From contig OY735215.1 in assembly GCA_963457665.1 (NCBI GenBank), forward strand, positions 29,813,041 to 29,877,040: 64,000 nt of DNA, written 5' to 3'. The notes beneath the pieces are model-generated. The model saw only the letters and a list, made by a program, of their open reading frames with translations. It was not told the DNA's origin and searched no databases. The position numbers and the translations under genes were made by a program. Positions 48,126 to 58,590 of the stretch are shown in pieces. The DNA comes from Thysanoteuthis rhombus (lineage: Eukaryota; Mollusca; Cephalopoda; Oegopsida; Thysanoteuthidae). Numbering within the stretch: the stretch's first letter is position 1; the number at the start of each line of letters is the position of its first letter.

Positions 48126-49069
48126 ACAAGTAACCCATCATTTCCCCAAGAAATGTCATAACCCAGCAAGGTACCTTGACACTCTACTAGGTCTTAGGAT
48201 AATTTGATTTAATACACTCAGTGATTCAGTGTCTTACAGTGTTCTCCTTTCCATTCAAGTAACACTGATTCTATTATCTTTTCTAACAAACTAATGATCC
48301 ACCTCATAATTATTAAAAACATATGTACTTTTAACCACTTGTTTACCAATTTTGCTATGATTTGTGACAATGTTTTGATTGTTGATGTTATAGGAAATTG
48401 ATTGGGGATAATCACAAATTTAAATAAAAAGTTAAATGAACCCAAACAAAGTGTTATGCCATAAAATAGAAAGAAAAAAAAAATTTGTTAACAAGTTGTC
48501 CTTTGTTGTATTTTTCATTTTGCATTGATGCATACTTATTTTGAATTTGTTCAATTTGAAAATTTCAGATCAGGTTCTTAACAATCATTGAGCATATTCG
48601 TATCGCATACCCTGCCATAGAATGCCTTAATGCTGAGGTGTGATTGGTCAATCAGATATGGATGTCTCTAATCACATGACCTCTTCCACTGACAACACCA
48701 AGAAGTAAGCCAGATGAATGTTTTATACACAATCTTACTATATCTGTTCAGTTTAGCTTTGGTTCCTTTTTACAGGTTTTGTTTTCTCTTTATTTTCTTG
48801 TTTATTTCAAATTATCAAAATCATAATTCATTTTGGTCTTTCTTTAGATGATGCCAAATTGCTAAAACTCCTTTCTCTATTTTTTTTTTCTTTTTTCATA
48901 ATTTTTGATGAGATTCTTTTAGACTTTCAACATGATAGATAATGAATATCTAATAAAGAGATGAACTAAAATTAAGGAATAATAGCTTTCATTTTATCAA
49001 TATCTCAAGCCAGTTACTATTTTAGTCAAATTTGTAGAATTATATTGGTGAGCTGTAGGTACAGAACTT
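48126..49069. other. AT-rich sequence, no recognised gene
   Basis: Near 48642-48655 there is TGATTGGTCAATCA, with inverted arms TGATTG/CAATCA. No other signal was found. The minus frame 48218-48445 has no domain features. Confidence 0.5.
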
Positions 49070-49335
49070 GAACTCCAGACTATGCTGATGGCTGCCACTT
49101 ACACGGAAGTGGTTCAATCCCAGCCTTGGATAGCAATGTCTCTTGTATTATTATTCTCTATGGCAAAACATCAATCCTTTCTGCTATCATGCATCCAAGA
49201 TAGCATGATTTCTGAAAGAACGTTCTTCAGTACGGAATATTTTAGCAAAGGATAGCACTTGTCAGCCAGTCAGCATGCTATTGTTATAAAATACCCAATA
49301 ACCTATTCTGTCCAATTTAGTCTTGTCAGTATACC
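49070..49335 (+). mobile_element. SINE-like repeat S3, copy 1
   Basis: The head GCTGATGGCTGCCACTTACA is followed by GGTTCAATCCCAGCC (49111-49125), an excellent B box. The body ATTTTAGCAAAGGATA, TGTCAGCCAGTCAGCATGC and TATAAAATACCCAATAAC matches 50880-51045. The good B box and shared body support a tRNA-derived SINE. Confidence 0.6.
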
Positions 49336-50429
49336 TATGATGCTTCTTTCATGAAGCAAGATTTCTGTATATCATTCTATCTGGCAGAACTATGAAGAAG
49401 CATGCTCGGCCTTAGTAATTTTGAAATGTGATACCATTGATTTCACTGTGACTTCTATTTATAGAATCACAAAGTGAAGTTAACACCTGAAATTTTATCG
49501 TTATAATCATTTGATACTTGTTGATGTTGGGAAAGTCCTTCACTAATCATCAGAAATTATCATCAAAAAGTCTTCTTGCAGTCAGCTTTCATCTGAAGAA
49601 AAACTATCACCGATTTGAATCTCATTATTATTCCACTGTTTTGTTGCTTTATTGCTTCATTTTCCCTTTTCTCGTATCTTGATTTGCCAGGGAAAAGTTG
49701 GCTCTGAGTTATTTGTTTGCTTCTAGTTGCGTAAAATATAATAATGATATAAATTTTTTTCAACTTATTGAAACCTGAGTAAAATTTTAGCAGTGCACAT
49801 CTCATAGATACATGATACGATTGCATGATTCCAGACTGCATTACTGAACAGATGAGGAAATTATCTCCTGTCTCAAATCTCAGCAGACATTGTTCTCCAA
49901 ATTCTATATGAATAGAATAGAATTTCTTCCTGAGTTTGCACCAATAATATATAATGATAATATTGGTGCAAACTTATGTTTATTGCTTAGTGCCTTGACA
50001 CTTGTAGACTGAATATGCCAAACTCCATTATAATCTCAGGTGGCTTCCTTTTTTTTTCTTTTTTTTTTTTTTTTTTTTTTTTTGTCTTTACTTTTTTTGT
50101 TGTTGTTGCTTCTTTACTGCCTATTTTGGTTTGACTGAGTCACAGCAAATGACTATTTTGGAGTTGATTGCAACAGCTTTTGTTCGAAATCAGAATCTTT
50201 CTGAAACAAATATCCTCTTTACTTTTCATTTTGATGACCATGAGACAAGGCTATTGTGAGTACAGTAGAACATCTCTTGAGTTGTATACACTCTTTTGGC
50301 CAAGCTATACACATGCATAAATAAACATCAAATTTAATTTTTATACAAACCAATCACCCTATTTATCATGAATACAGATGTATTTGATCATCTATAATTT
50401 CAATATGATTTAATGCATTAAATACCATG
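49336..50429. other. AT-rich sequence with a perfect hairpin and T runs
   Basis: At 49933-49974, AGTTTGCACCAATA and TATTGGTGCAAACT form 14-base perfect arms around a 14-base loop. T runs lie near 50049-50082. No gene was recognised. Confidence 0.55.
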
Positions 50430-50654
50430 TATGCTGGACTATAAGACAAATTGTTTACAAGTGTATTTGGAAGACTTCCAGTCACTGCAACTCGTCCAAG
50501 CACCATGACTGTATGTCAAGCTTTGGTAGAGAGCCCACCTTGTTATAATACCAATGTATCAGGCACAGTGTAATTACTTGCATAGTTTTGGGCTTTTTTT
50601 TTTTCTTTTCTTTTCTTTTTTTCAAATTGAATGGATGTCTTATATGCCAGCATA
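50430..50654 (+). mobile_element. TIR MITE family M1, copy D (best preserved)
   Basis: Opens TATGCTGGACTATAAGACA and closes TGTCTTATATGCCAGCATA, giving 19-base inverted ends with two mismatches. TA at each extremity may be a TA target duplication, as in Tc1/mariner-type insertions. It is 225 bp, longer than the other copies because of a T run near 50596-50622, and is non-coding. Internal phrases shared with copies B and C are GTATTTGGAAGACTTCCAGT, CACTGCAACTC and GTTATAATACCAATG. Confidence 0.85.
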
Positions 50655-50682
50655 GAGGATATATTAAATATATTTACATGTG

Positions 50683-50713
50683 TGCACACACACACATATA
50701 TATATATATATAT
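50683..50713. repeat. (CA)n-(TA)n compound microsatellite
   Basis: CACACACACACATATATATATATA-type tract; the overlapping Tyr/Ile-rich frames on both strands are artefacts. Confidence 0.9.
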
Positions 50714-50879
50714 GCACAATTCATTTGTATACATAAAAACAGTAAACGCACAAACACAATGAAACCATTCATATCCTTATCATACGCATCGACACTGTAA
50801 TATATTATTGTAATATATTATATATTAGATATCAATATTTTGTATGCGAACACGTTACAAGGTACAGTAACTGTTAACT

Positions 50880-51045
50880 GTGTATAATGAAATGGTTTAA
50901 GCATCATGCACAAGGTCTAACATTTGATTTCCTTTGCAGAGTAGCAGATTTTCCAACAACACAGATTATTTTAGCAAAGGATAACTGTCATCAGCCTGTG
51001 GGCATACTATTGCTATAATATACCCAAGAATTTATCCTATGAACT
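50880..51045 (+). mobile_element. SINE-like repeat S3, copy 2
   Basis: AATGGTTTAAGCATCATGCA (A-box-like) and GGTCTAACATTTGATTTCC (B-box-like, with an insertion) precede ATTTTAGCAAAGGATAAC, TCAGCCTGTGGGCATAC and TATAATATACCCAAGAA, matching copy 1. Confidence 0.55.
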
Positions 51046-52102
51046 CTCTTGGAACACATGATGATTTTAATGTTAGCTTTTCTTCTTAGTTATTCACTAG
51101 TTTTAATGACTTAGAGATAAAATTGAAATCTTGTCTTTTAAATCCGTGCCCCTTTTAAAAGGTTATGATAATTGTGTGAGACTGATGTGCTGGCATTCGT
51201 GAAAAGTACAATCCCTTTTTAAAAGCTCCATGCTGCAAGCTACAAAATTCAGCTTCGAGTCAAGTGGTAAGTTTATCTCAGCAGCAAAAAAAAGGTTGTA
51301 TCCCAGTTAGTATAGTTCATCAAAACAAATTTATTCAAGAAGGTCAATAATTCAATTCAATGTAAGACTATTCTTTGCTGTTGTAGTCAAGTAACATGTG
51401 TTCAAATTTTGAGCCACTCTGGTTTCTCTATCTTATTTTGGTCTTTTCTTGTTAAGTTAATTCAACTTGTTACCACCTTTGTACTTAATTTTTTCCTCAT
51501 ATACAGAAGCTCTAAAGGTTAGCGAGGTAATCCTATCAAAATATTTCAAAATAACATGCATGAAATCGATGTTTTATTTTTTTATTCAATTTTAGTATAT
51601 ATTGTATATATCTTGTTCTCTAATTTGTATTGAAGGCCCGTCTATTCATTTTAAAACATAGTAGCAGGGAATCCTAGTATTGCTTGGGAAAAATAACCAT
51701 TGTCCTGGTGTTGTAATAGAGCCTTGTAGGAATTTTCGAGTTGACTAATAAAACCAATAGGACATGCTAGAGGGACCATCAGTGAGTAAGAATATCTTGG
51801 CTTTTAGATCAGTTGCAAAAAGATTCAGCGCCATTTTTCATTATGGTGAATTTTCACTATGTTGCCCTGGTGGGGAAAAAACGAGTCCATCAAATATTGG
51901 CGTATTGTATATCATTGGAAAGGAAATTTCATGCTGAGTAAAATGGACAGAAGAACTAATACCTGAAAGCAAGTCATTCTGAGCTATGTACAATCAAATG
52001 TCAAACCTTATTTAAAAATGAGATGCCTGTAGGGACTGATAGCTACCACATAAGAGGAAATTGTTGACAGATCAGCTCTAAAATTCAATTAGTTTTTCTG
52101 CA
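51046..52102. other. AT-rich sequence, no recognised feature
   Basis: No gene or named repeat. The part from about 51660 on may already belong to the repeat-rich block that follows. Confidence 0.45.
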
Positions 52103-52760
52103 ACCTATTGCCCACAATCCCACAAAAAGTCAATTGAAATCCATTAAACTTTGGAGATATCATATAGACACTGAATGTTTAGAGCTGTTTTGTGGTGTTA
52201 ACTAAGATGTAGACAGGTAATTGTGCATGGATCTACTCCGAAATTTTGTGACTTTTTGTGGTTTATTGTCCACCTTTCATTTAAATTTCATTAAAATTTG
52301 AAAACTTCTGGAAGTATCATGTGAACAGTGAGAAATTTTGGAGATATTGTTTAGTATAGACAGATAGCTACAATATAGGAGAGATAATTGTGAATGGATC
52401 AATTCCTGAATTCTATCACTTCTTTCCTAATCTATTGCCCACATTTTGACAAAATTTAATTGAAATCTATCGGGAGCTTTTGGAGATATTGTGTGGATAG
52501 ACAGAACTTATAGAGATATATTATGGTTGCAAATATTTAGCTAGGTCATATGGGAGATCATTATGCATGGATTTGTCAACCTTTCCACAAAATAGCATTG
52601 AAATTCAATAAGAACTTTTGGAGATATCAAATGGACCGACAGATGGAAAGAACAGTACCAACATTTCAGATCAGATCATTTTATTTAGTCCTGGTTGTTC
52701 TGTATCTCCGTAAGTTCCAAATGAATTTTAATGAAATTATGTGGAAGAATGGACAATAAG
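52103..52760. repeat. Cluster of dispersed repeat D1: four direct units and one inverted
   Basis: Direct units centred near 52130, 52295, 52460 and 52610 share the phrase CCCACA-x-AAAA, ATTGAAAT(C/T)(C/T)A and TTTGGAGATATCATATAGAC, at intervals of about 150-170 bases. Between them recurs AATTGTG(C/A)ATGGATC. A fifth unit at about 52690-52760 is inverted; read on the minus strand it gives CCACATAATTTCATTAAAAT and ACTTACGGAGATACAG. Solo units lie at 14.5 and 26.9 kb. Confidence 0.75.
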
Positions 52761-53206
52761 GTAGAATTTTAAATTTGTTGAAGTAAATTTGTCACAGGTA
52801 CTGCGATAAGTGGCTTTATTAAATACTTCAGTATATTCCATATTTCTGCCGGATCCTTGTAATTACTACTGCATTGCCTGTTCCAAAGGTGTATAAAGCA
52901 AACTGGCAGATTGAATTGAATTTTTAAAAAGACATTGGTAGTGATTGATGCAAAATATATTCTAAAGAGCAAAATTCAAGGGAGATGATTTTTAGAAACT
53001 ATGAAAGAATATATGCAATCTTCAATTTTTTATTCATTCTTATTAGATTTCTCAAGGACCACTGATCCAAACAACTCCAGACCCAACACTACACTGCCTT
53101 GCCTTGTATGCTAACTAATACATCTGGTGAATGTCTACTTAATATGTTATCGAAATTTCTTCAATAGTAGTGAATTTGTATGAAAAAGTAATTTTTAAAG
53201 TTGACT
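52761..53206. other. AT-rich sequence, no recognised feature
   Basis: Nothing supportable. It forms the 5' flank of the LINE insertion. Confidence 0.5.
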
Positions 53207-54164
53207 ACCACTTTTTTACAATCACGGCAGCTCATTTATCAGGCTACATAAAGACTCGGACCCCTTCCAGCTCCAGAAAGGAGTAAGACAAGGTGATACC
53301 AGCTCACCTAAACTCTTCACAGCCTGCCTCGAGATAATCTTCAGAAGGCTAGACTGGGAGAGTAAAGGAATTAAAATAGATGACACAGCCCTTTTTGCAG
53401 AGAACCTACACGACCTCCAACTAATGATACATGAACTAAATGAAGAGAGCAAGAAAGTCAGCCTACACATGAACTTCACCAAGACGAAGATCATGTGCAA
53501 CAACCACATTGGAGATAAAAACACTAAGATCGAAATCAAAGACACAGAACTCGAGAAAGTAGACCACTACATCTACCTAGGGCAACGAATCTCCGTGAGA
53601 CCCTCAAAAGAAGAAGAAATCAGGCGAAGAATCACACTAGGATGGCAAGCCTTTGGCAGAGCTAGCTCAACCTTCAAAAATAAGAAGATCCCATTAATCC
53701 TAAAGAGAAGGGTGTATAACCAATGCATCCTCCAAATAGTCACTTATGGAGCTGAAACATGGAACTTAACCAAGAGACAGACCCGTAAGCTGAGAACCAT
53801 GCAACGTGCACATGAAAGAATAATGCTGGGTCACATGGAGAGACCACAAAACAGCACAGTACATCCGGGAAAAGACAAGAGTTAGAGACATCATAGAATC
53901 CATAAAAAATCTCAAATGGCGGTGGGCTGGCCATGTTGCAAGAATGGCAGACAATCGATGGACATCACGACTCACGACATGGATTCCCCGAGACCACATG
54001 CGCAACCGAGGCCGGCAAAATGTTAGATGGAGAGACGAGCTAGACAAGTTCAGGAAGTACTGGCTCCGTGACGCCCAAGAGAGAGAAGTATGGCAAATCC
54101 CGGGGAAGGTCTATGTCCAACGACGGACGCTAAAAGACTGATGATGATGATGACCACTTTTTTA
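53207..54164 (+). mobile_element. RTE-like LINE copy with 12-bp target-site duplication (family L1R)
   Basis: A 5'-truncated insertion (53219 to about 54152) between perfect ACCACTTTTTTA copies at 53207-53218 and 54153-54164. It begins inside the RT domain (SSFIRLHKDSDPFQLQKGVR, then GDTSSPKLFTACLEIIF) and continues LHDLQLMIHELNEESKKV, MNFTKTKIMCNN, KVDHYIYLGQRI, ITLGWQAFGRASSTFKNKKI and YGAETWNLTKRQTRKLRTMQ. A 2-nt loss near 53827 moves the frame; from 53836 it reads WRDHKTAQYIREK, WRWAGHVARM and WIPRDHMRNRGRQNVRWRDE to a stop at 54139, followed by (TGA)n. Next to KIDD, 33 nt containing the FADD catalytic motif are missing in frame compared with the 24-kb copy. It is the best-preserved reading frame of the family in this window, but it has no endonuclease and no catalytic site. 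Confidence 0.95.
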
Positions 54165-54975
54165 TCCGTTTAGATTTAAAAAAGTGAAAACCTGAGAAAC
54201 AAGAGTTGGCAAAATGTGCAAAGTAAATTACACCTGCCGCCTGACTAATGTATTGTGATTCAAGAAATTAAAAAAAACATGAATGTTATTGGATTTGAAA
54301 AACATTATAAATAACTCTTGTCAATGTTATGGTTACCCGTAGGTTTGTTGCTGTGTCTAAGAAATATTTACTCAGATGTAAGCATTTGTTATTAAACATG
54401 TCATTTGACATAATTTATTACTCTATTAATAATCTGGAATTTTAGCTTGCAGTCAAGTGCTGCAAGTACAGAGACATTTTGCAATCTTAAGCTGTAAGCA
54501 AAACAGATTGAAAAGTGAATGACAACTAACAAAATTTTGTGACTGCAGTGTCTAGAAACTCAAAATATTTATAAAACTTTCCTGGAGAAATGAAAGCTTA
54601 CTTAGAAGTTATGTAGAGCATTTAATCACATCCTCTTCTTGTAAATATCTTCCTTAGTGACTGATGAAATGCTTGTTTCTCTACAGTGAAACTTATAAAA
54701 TCACTGTAATATGGCCAAACATTTAAGTCTCCTTTTCAGTAAGTGTACTGTTCATTTTACAATCTAATTTTGTAAATCGTTTTTTTAATTTTTTTTTCTA
54801 AGTTCCTGATACTTTGATATACTATGTCTTTAAAAGATTATTATTCATATCAGTTTGTCTATGACATTGTTATCAAGTCTAGTTGGAAAGCATTGGTACA
54901 AGATTATTTTATGATGACTGATCACTGGTTTATTTATTAACTGTTATGTGTTCTGGTGTGCATACATTAAAACAG
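54165..54975. other. AT-rich sequence upstream of the candidate exon
   Basis: No transposon or gene signature. The last 60 bases include TATTAAC, a possible branch point about 40 nt before the acceptor AG at 54974-54975. Confidence 0.45.
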
Positions 54976-55115
54976 CAAAGTTGTCACAAAACAAAATTCA
55001 ATCTCATGACGTGGATACCCTTCTTTCGAAGATTACCCGGAGATATTTGTTGCACCTGGAACCAAAGCGGCAAAGAACTAATGAGACAGGGAAGCGAATG
55101 CCAACAAATGGCTTG
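54976..55115 (+). CDS. Candidate internal exon of an unidentified host gene
   Basis: A 140-nt open segment with clear splice-like borders: ACATTAAAACAG ending at 54975 as acceptor and TTG/GTATGTG at 55116 as donor. In the frame starting at 54978 it reads KLSQNKIQSHDVDTLLSKIT, then RRYLLHLEPKRQRTNETGKR, then MPTNGL, and it ends on a codon boundary. GC content (near 45 percent by eye) is above the surroundings, and the peptide is charged and balanced, unlike the Phe/Ile/Lys-rich chance frames elsewhere. The basic stretch and amphipathic look would suit a cytoplasmic segment of a larger protein. I recognise no family. The pyrimidine tract before the acceptor is modest. The rest of the gene would have to lie outside the window or in exons I missed. 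Confidence 0.4.
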
Positions 55116-57539
55116 GTATGTGTTAGTTTAGCTGTGTGTGGACCAAAGCAAAGATGACAAATGGTACATTTAAAAGAAAAATTTTAAAAGTAGCTTAATT
55201 TATTTACTTATATTTACATACATTTGAATATTACTGAAATGTAACACTGCACAAGAGAGGCAGCAGAAATAGTCCATATTCAGAGTGTCTTTATACAACA
55301 AGTATGGAAATCAGTTAAGAATCATTTACTTTGTTTGATTTTGCTTCTCAGTGTATGGTTTTTATCTACACAGGTGGGAAGATTAAAGCCCAATGCAAGT
55401 AGCATTTAAACATTGTTGTTTTCTTCCTCACCATTGGGCGAAACACTACACCTGTTTGCTCTGAACTCTTGCTACTATTAACCAATATTCCAAATTCCAG
55501 ACAACCAGATGCCAGTCCTTTGACCATTTTCTGCTGATTGGTCCTTTCCCCTTTATCGGTCTCTTTTGTATGCTTCAGTACTGCAATGTTGCTGAAGTGA
55601 AATAATCTCTTTATTTTTTGTGAACCTTCTCTTTTTTTCTCTTTGTAAAGAAGAGATGGGGGTGTATATCTTAGCTGAGGATTCCTGGACCTGGTGCCTA
55701 TATCTTGGATGAAATTAACCAAAATATTCAGTTACTGTCTTGGACTTTTTAGATGAAATACTTTTTGGTAAAAGATACTCGGAGACAATTATATTGTTTG
55801 CAGGACCAAGACAGTGCCCTCCTTAATGTAGCAAAAACTATTGTCTATAACTAGAAGAGTCATTAACATTCAAAATTTTGTTTCAATAATTGAACTCCTT
55901 GATGTTCTTACCCCAACGTTTCAGTTGATTCATTCCTTGATCTTTGTCAAATGTATAATCTGAAAGAAATATGGTGAAAACTTTCTTCAGAAAATGGCAA
56001 AGAAATAGGGTCATGAATAAGATGAAAAGATCCAATTTTTCTTTTGCCTATTTTCATAAGAAATAGGGTTCTTCCTCCCCCCCCCATTTATATTTATATA
56101 TATATCTGAGCAAGGCTAAAGAATGGATTCCCCAAAATATTATGGTTCCAGATTTAGAGCAGTAAAAATCTGTTACTATGCAATTATCTAGTAGTTCGTG
56201 GTATAAAGAATTTTCTGAATGAAAAAGATACCAAAGTTTTTCCTAGTTGTGCCCTCGGGTAACTGAGGATTGCAGTTATTCAATTTGTCTCCTTAGTAAA
56301 TGAATGTTAATATTCATAGAGATTGTGTGAAAAACAGAACAGATTTGAGGGTTTGAAATATGTCTAGTTAATGTTTAATTTTATCAGTTGGTTGCATGTA
56401 AGCTGTCTTCGATAGCTGCATTTCACATGAACTGGAATCCCCCAGACCCCTTAGTAGCTAGAATATAAGCCCTATTCTTTTTCATCATTTATTTTTATAT
56501 CCTTTTCAAGACATGGGGAGGTTGAGTATGAGGTTTTCTTGAGGCATGGAAAATCCAAATTCCACTGTCTGACCTGCTTCCCAAAAGAGCATAAGAACAA
56601 TTGGATCAACTATATGATCCATTTTATTGCCATCTATACAATAAGATAATTCATTTGTGTTTTTCTTGTATTTGCTAATATTTTGTATAGCTTTAGTGTA
56701 ATATGAACTTTTAAGTTGTTTTGATATAATATGAACTTATATGAGGTCAATGCTATTGGCTTTATTACAAAAGTAAAGTATAGGTACAAATAATGTAATG
56801 CAGTTCTTTTCTATCAACATCTCAATAAATAAGAATCATTAACTTGCATACAATTAAATCATTGTATCCATGGATGTAGTTGAAGTATAAAATCATCCAA
56901 AAGTTATGTTAGTAAGGAGTTAACATGGTGTATGTAATTACAAGGGTGGAACAATAAGTCTGTAGCCTGACACATTGTAACTAAGTGAATTTTGATCTGA
57001 AATTTTGCTATATAATGGTCAATCTATGTGATTGATATTCACTACTGAATTAAGTGCATAGAGAAATTGTTGTAAGATAGATATTACTTGTGTAAAATAT
57101 TCGGTTTTTTTTTTTTTTTTCTCATGAGCAATGAACTTATTGATGCACCTATATATATTAAATATTTCTAGGCTCAATAACTTTATTAGCAAGAAGCACT
57201 CTTGCCATATTTTGTAGAGTGAGTGGGTATAATTAAAAAAAAAAAGAAGAAAAGGCAACACATTGTGCAAAATGAATATTTTTTTTTATAATACTAATTG
57301 GAGCAAAGAAAATTTAACCATTTTTATCCAACTAATAAATCATATCAGATATAGTCTAGAAGGTTCTTGATCACTTTGTGTTTTTGTTTGTTTTTTTTTT
57401 GTTTTTCCCTTTCCTCATGACTTTTCAGGTTGTCATGAAATAAAAGAAAAATGTATTAATCACCAATTCTCACAGCAGACCAGTTTGAGCCCTGGATTTA
57501 GGTTATTCATGCATAATGACATTTATATGTATCTACTGC
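55116..57539. other. AT-rich noncoding stretch
   Basis: No recognised gene on either strand. The frame at 55366-55722 (-) is fairly long, but has no domain features and no splice context that I trust. C and TA runs lie near 56076-56105 and T/A runs near 57105-57121 and 57236-57245. Confidence 0.45.
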
Positions 57540-57615
57540 TGAGCTTCAAGTTCAGGCAGTCGAGCAGCTGGGTGTGTAAAAGGATTCCCTAGGCAAAAAA
57601 GATGCAAGTTGACTA
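57540..57615 (+). repeat. SINE-like dispersed repeat S2, copy 3 (partial)
   Basis: TTCAGGCAGTCGAGCAGCTG, then AAGGATTCCCTAGGCAAAAA and AGATGCAAGTT, match the central part of 37155-37290. Confidence 0.45.
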
Positions 57616-58515
57616 GGCATTTTTAAGCGAAAAATACATGAATCAAGATGAAGCAAAATGGTGGTCAAAACAGAAAATAATTCCCTACAGCTGACAGACA
57701 TTCTAATAGCAGCTGTTGAGGGCTGATTGAAATGTTGAGTTGTTCAAGACAGCCGATTTAGTCCAAGCAAAAGTTGATTGAAACCTTATAAAATATGTTG
57801 GTTACTAATTGAAACATTTCTCAGTTGGTGATTGATTGCTTTTTTTTAAATAGGGATTGCTGCGAGATGTAAACAAAAGTGCTCAAAAGCACCTCACTTT
57901 TTCTCTCTCAAATGTCTTTCTTTACAAGAGAAGAGGAATGGTGTTTGTCTAGAGTAGTGGATTCTGTCTTCGTATTCTTTCCTGTATTGGCAGTTATGTA
58001 AGCTTAAGTGTTCTGTTGATGGTTGCCACTCTTCTGCTGCTGTTGCCACCATTACTAGAGACTGCAGATCTTCATAACAATTTGATTTTTCACTAGTAAA
58101 CAGCATCACTCCAAGACAACTCAATTAATCTTCTACTTGTGTATCAAGGACTTTGGCTGACTGAAACAGTTACCATGACAATACATTCCTGACTGGCAGG
58201 AGGTTGAGGTAAATCTGGAGTTATTCAAATGAAAAAAAAGTCAACAGTACTATAATCTTTGTTTAGTATGAAGAATTCCAAGCATCATTGGAAGTTTGTA
58301 TTGGGTGTTATGGATTATACAAATTCAAAACAGATCATTCTAATTTGTTTTGCCTTTCTTTGAAACTAAATGCTTTTTTTCATTTATCTACTTCTTGCTA
58401 GTGACAGTCAGATTTTGTTTTGCAGCAAGCTGTTATAGAGGCAGCATATACTGTTTGCCTCTCTCTCTCTTACGCCCCTGTCTTCTGTACTTTCCATCAT
58501 CCTGCCACCATCTCC
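57616..58515. other. AT-rich sequence, no recognised feature
   Basis: The minus frame 57894-58124 is balanced in composition but unrecognised, and I see no matching splice sites. A (CT)n run lies near 58460-58470. Confidence 0.45.
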
Positions 58516-58590
58516 AATTTCGGGGGTCTGAGAATGCTAAAAAATATTTTCCCATTTAAATTGATAGTAATTGCATTTTCAATTTACCAT
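58516..58590. repeat. Dispersed repeat segment (partner 5437-5505)
   Basis: AATTTCGGGGGTCTGAGAATG, AAAAAATATTTTCCCATT and GATAGTAATTGCATTTTC correspond in order to the 5.4-kb segment. The family is unidentified. Confidence 0.6.

Noticed and set aside
53222..53545. Minus-strand frame of 107 codons over the 53-kb LINE
   Set aside because: Antisense shadow of the LINE reading frame.
55366..55722. 118-codon minus-strand frame as a possible exon
   Set aside because: Composition is partly balanced, but no family was recognised and no convincing paired splice sites were seen.
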